Assembly: GCA_002689195.1 (NCBI GenBank)
Contig: NZFC01000026.1
Coordinates: 3,774-10,933 of the forward strand
Direction: 5' to 3'
Length of the DNA: 7,160 nucleotides
Origin: Rhodobiaceae bacterium
GTDB lineage: Bacteria; Pseudomonadota; Alphaproteobacteria; RS24
This document shows, one piece after another, positions 5,334 to 7,160 of the stretch. The stretch's first letter is position 1. Every line of letters begins with the position of its first letter. A program made the translations under genes and the position numbers. The notes beneath the pieces are model-generated. The model ran no database searches. It saw only the letters and a program-made list of their open reading frames with translations, and had not been told where the DNA came from.

Positions 5334-6500
5334 ATGCTTGAAAATGCTCTGTTTTTGGGATTGCTGATCGGCGCAATTTTCGGTCTGGGCGCTGCGGTGC
5401 TGGCCTTGCGCTTGCGCGCGCGCGATACGCACGACCCAGAACCCGCGCCCGATCCAATGGTGCAGAAAATCACCGAAACCGTGGAACAGATGGCCCGCGC
5501 GCAATCGGAGTTGACGGGTCGGCTGGACGGCATGGCCGCCGCGCAGGAAACCGCGCGCGGCGAACTGACCCGCACCATGACCGAGCAATTGACCCAAGTT
5601 TCCAAAACCGTGGCCGATAATCTGAAAGATACCGGCGAGCGCACCACGCGCACGCTGGGCGATTTGGGCCAGCGTCTGTCGCTGATTGACAAGGCGCAGC
5701 AGGAAATTACCGCGCTGTCGGGCCAAGTGGTCGAATTGCAGCAAATCCTCGATAACAAGCAGGCGCGCGGCGCATTTGGCGAGGCGCAACTGGCCGATAT
5801 TGTGCGCGACGGGCTGCCGGAAACCGCTTACGCGTTTCAGCACACATTGTCAAACGGGCGGCGCGCCGACTGTCTCATCCGCCTGCCGAACCCGCCGGGG
5901 CCGGTGGTGGTGGACAGCAAATTTCCGCTTGAGGCCTATCAGCGATGGCGCGGCGCGGAAAATGACGAGGCGGCGCGCGCTGCGCTTGCCGCCTTGCGGA
6001 GCGATACCCAAAAACACGCCACTGATATTGCCGAACGCTACATTATTCCCGGCGAAACGGCGGATGCCGCGCTGATGTTTTTGCCTTCAGAAAGTGTGTT
6101 TTCCGAATTGCACAGCCGCCTGCCCGATCTGGTGGATAAATGCCGCGCCATGCGCGTCTATCCGGTTTCGCCCAACACCATGGCGCTGACGCTCAACACC
6201 GTGCGCGCCATTATGCGCGACGTTAAAATGCGCGAACAGGCGGGCCTTATCCAGAATGAGGTGCGCGTTTTGATGGAAGATGTGGCGCGCCTGAATGATC
6301 GCATCGGCAAGCTGCGGTCGCATTTCGGGCAGGCCGAAAAAGACATTGAATTGATCGAGACTTCGGGGCGCAAAATTAGCTCGCGCGGCGAACGCATTAC
6401 CGGTGTCGAACTGGAAGATAAAACGGAAGACAAAACGGAAAACGAAACGGAAGACGGGCAAAATAACGGGCTCAACCTGCCAGACCCCTCAGACGATTAA
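5334..6500 (+). CDS. rmuC: DNA recombination protein RmuC homologue, membrane-anchored
   Basis: RmuC proteins limit recombination at inverted repeats and are predicted to contain a nuclease-like core; their biochemical activity is poorly known. This 388-residue protein has the family layout. One N-terminal membrane segment (about 5-25) is followed by Arg-rich RLRAR, which suggests an N-out, C-in anchor. A predicted coiled coil of Gln/Glu/Leu-rich sequence runs over about 42-143. The RmuC domain (about 145-345) carries RGAFGEAQLADIV (145-157), RRADCLIRLP (176-185), VVVDSKFPLEAY (191-202), FLPSESVFSELH (249-260) and VYPVSPNTMALTLNTVRAI (275-293). Asp194-x-Lys196 could be part of a PD-(D/E)xK-type site. 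The last 30 residues are an acidic, repeat-encoded tail. The ATG at 5334 is needed to keep the membrane segment; the next Met is residue 42. The gene diverges from def and converges on recR across 24 bp. Confidence 0.93.
   Translation: MLENALFLGLLIGAIFGLGAAVLALRLRARDTHDPEPAPDPMVQKITETVEQMARAQSELTGRLDGMAAAQETARGELTRTMTEQLTQVSKTVADNLKDTGERTTRTLGDLGQRLSLIDKAQQEITALSGQVVELQQILDNKQARGAFGEAQLADIVRDGLPETAYAFQHTLSNGRRADCLIRLPNPPGPVVVDSKFPLEAYQRWRGAENDEAARAALAALRSDTQKHATDIAERYIIPGETADAALMFLPSESVFSELHSRLPDLVDKCRAMRVYPVSPNTMALTLNTVRAIMRDVKMREQAGLIQNEVRVLMEDVARLNDRIGKLRSHFGQAEKDIELIETSGRKISSRGERITGVELEDKTEDKTENETEDGQNNGLNLPDPSDD
6417..6452 (+). repeat. 12-bp tandem repeat, three copies, encoding the acidic tail of RmuC
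   Basis: Three consecutive in-frame 12-bp units: GATAAAACGGAA (6417-6428), GACAAAACGGAA (6429-6440) and AACGAAACGGAA (6441-6452), followed by GAC. They encode DKTE, DKTE and NETE (residues 362-373). Units 1 and 2 differ at one base, a silent GAT/GAC change; unit 3 differs from unit 2 at two bases. The length keeps the frame, so copy-number change would alter tail length without breaking the gene. Confidence 0.8.
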
Positions 6501-6524
6501 TCTGTCGCACGAAAAATTTGGGTC

Positions 6525-7118
6525 TTATGTCTCGCGGCGCGATCGCATGGCCGCAATCAGCGTGCCGTCGTCGAGATAATCAAGCTCACCCCCAACCGGC
6601 ACACCATGGGCCAACCGCGTGATGGTGAGCGACAAGGGCGCCAGCATGTCGGAAATATAATGCGCCGTGGTCTGCCCCTCGACCGTGGCGTTGGTTGCCA
6701 GAATAACCTCGCGCACGCCATCGGCTTTGCAGCGTGCCTGAAGGCTGGCAAGGTTCAACTCCTCCGGCCCGATACCGTCCAGCGCCGACAGCGTGCCGCC
6801 CAGCACATGATAGCGCCCCTTCAAGGCTTTGGCGCGCTCAAGCGCCCACAGATCGCCGACATCTTCCACCACGCAGATAACCGACCCATCGCGGCGCGGG
6901 TCGGCGCAAATGGCGCACGGGTCTTGCGTGTCGATATTGCCGCAAATCGTGCAGGTTTTTATGGAATCGCGGGCCGCCGCCAATGCCGCCGTCAACGGGT
7001 CGAGCAGCGCCTCGCGGCGGCGCATCAGGGTCAACACGGCACGGCGCGCTGAACGCGGCCCAAGCCCGGGCAGGCGCGCGAGATATTTCACCAGCTCCTC
7101 AATCTCATCACCCGCCAT
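6525..7118 (-). CDS. recR: Recombination mediator protein RecR
   Basis: RecR works with RecF and RecO to load RecA on single-stranded gaps during DNA repair. The 197-residue protein has normal length and the standard domain order. A helix-hairpin-helix, [14 protein letters not shown], lies at 13-26. A four-Cys zinc finger uses Cys56, Cys59, Cys68 and Cys71. A Toprim domain spans about 79-175, with Glu85 in [10 protein letters not shown] and the [18 protein letters not shown] segment (138-155). The C-terminal segment [20 protein letters not shown] (168-187) is also typical. The ATG at 7118 puts the helix-hairpin-helix at the usual distance from the N-terminus. GGAG lies about 14 nt upstream, farther than ideal, inside the end of the preceding gene, whose stop is only 3 bp away. 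The two are therefore probably co-transcribed. It converges with rmuC. Identification is firm. Confidence 0.97.
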   Translation of the reverse strand: MAGDEIEELVKYLARLPGLGPRSARRAVLTLMRRREALLDPLTAALAAARDSIKTCTICGNIDTQDPCAICADPRRDGSVICVVEDVGDLWALERAKALKGRYHVLGGTLSALDGIGPEELNLASLQARCKADGVREVILATNATVEGQTTAHYISDMLAPLSLTITRLAHGVPVGGELDYLDDGTLIAAMRSRRET

Positions 7119-7121
7119 GGC

Positions 7122-7160
7122 TTACGCGTCTTCTCCGCCAATATCAGCGTCACTATCCGT
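7122..7160 (-). CDS. C-terminal end of an unidentified gene upstream of recR (truncated by window edge)
   Basis: On the minus strand the frame entering from the right edge reads TDSDADIGGEDA and then TAA (7124-7122), only 3 bp before the recR start. The visible tail is acidic, with 5 Asp/Glu in 12 residues. In many bacteria the gene just before recR encodes the nucleoid-associated YbaB/EbfC protein, often with dnaX before that, so ybaB is the first guess. However, as I remember it, a typical YbaB ends in a short GFKLPF-like sequence, so this tail would be an extension. With 12 residues visible the identity is a guess from position only; the open frame and the tight spacing are what support it being a gene. 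Confidence 0.5.
   Translation of the reverse strand, partial: TDSDADIGGEDA

Noticed and set aside
3711..5367. Long plus-strand open frames opposite fmt and def (3711-4343, 4353-5081, 4618-5367)
   Set aside because: They lie fully antisense to genes with clear motifs, have Arg/Pro/His-rich composition typical of shadow frames in GC-rich DNA, and show no recognisable domain.
5269..5457. Longer def reading frame beginning at 5457
   Set aside because: The 63 extra residues look like read-through of non-coding and antisense rmuC sequence, rich in Arg and Ala, with no deformylase similarity. The ATG at 5268 gives a standard N-terminus.
5265..6475. Minus-strand open frames opposite rmuC (5265-5843, 6087-6461)
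   Set aside because: They are antisense to the RmuC coding region, have no motifs, and are composed of residues expected from reverse-reading its codons. The first would also overlap the def start and its promoter.
6501..6524. Terminator in the rmuC/recR convergent gap
   Set aside because: The 24-bp gap has an AAAAATTT stretch but no GC-rich stem on either side.

Overview
The window is a compact stretch of chromosomal housekeeping genes, most likely from an alphaproteobacterium. Four things point there. The protein sequences look alphaproteobacterial. A dapD-dapE pair lies next to a def-fmt-truA operon, with rmuC and recR nearby. A DUF1036 protein is at the left edge, and this family is common in that class. 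Finally, the CcrM-type site GANTC occurs only 3 times, while GATC, which has the same expected frequency from base composition, occurs 17 times. I cannot name a genus from the sequence alone.

Layout, left to right. The plus strand carries the C-terminal end of a DUF1036 protein (1-224), a HAD-family phosphatase resembling pyrimidine 5'-nucleotidases (231-914), dapD (1004-1831) and dapE (1833-2981). The minus strand carries an operon transcribed right to left: def (4681-5268), fmt (3768-4673) and truA (3000-3764). dapE and truA converge across an 18-bp gap made of short tandem repeats. rmuC (5334-6500, plus) diverges from def across 65 bp and converges on recR (6525-7118, minus). The last 39 bases hold the acidic C-terminal end of another minus-strand gene just upstream of recR.

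How the genes work together. DapD and DapE are the succinylase-branch enzymes that acylate tetrahydrodipicolinate and later remove the succinyl group, making meso-diaminopimelate and lysine. Fmt and Def are a matched pair: Fmt formylates the initiator Met-tRNA and Def removes the formyl group from nascent proteins. TruA modifies tRNA anticodon arms. RmuC and RecR are genome-maintenance proteins. The genes are tightly packed, with gaps of 1 to 89 bp and no gene-free stretch over 100 bp. I saw no RNA gene, insertion sequence, CRISPR array, phage gene or convincing intrinsic terminator.

I found no new multi-gene system; the gene content is ordinary. The points worth a second look are small. They are a def promoter placed so that its transcript should start on the start codon (leaderless), a rare GAATC site in the same 65-bp divergent promoter region, a strongly acidic insertion in Def, a 12-bp tandem repeat making an acidic RmuC tail, and a 15-bp tandem repeat at the dapE-truA junction.
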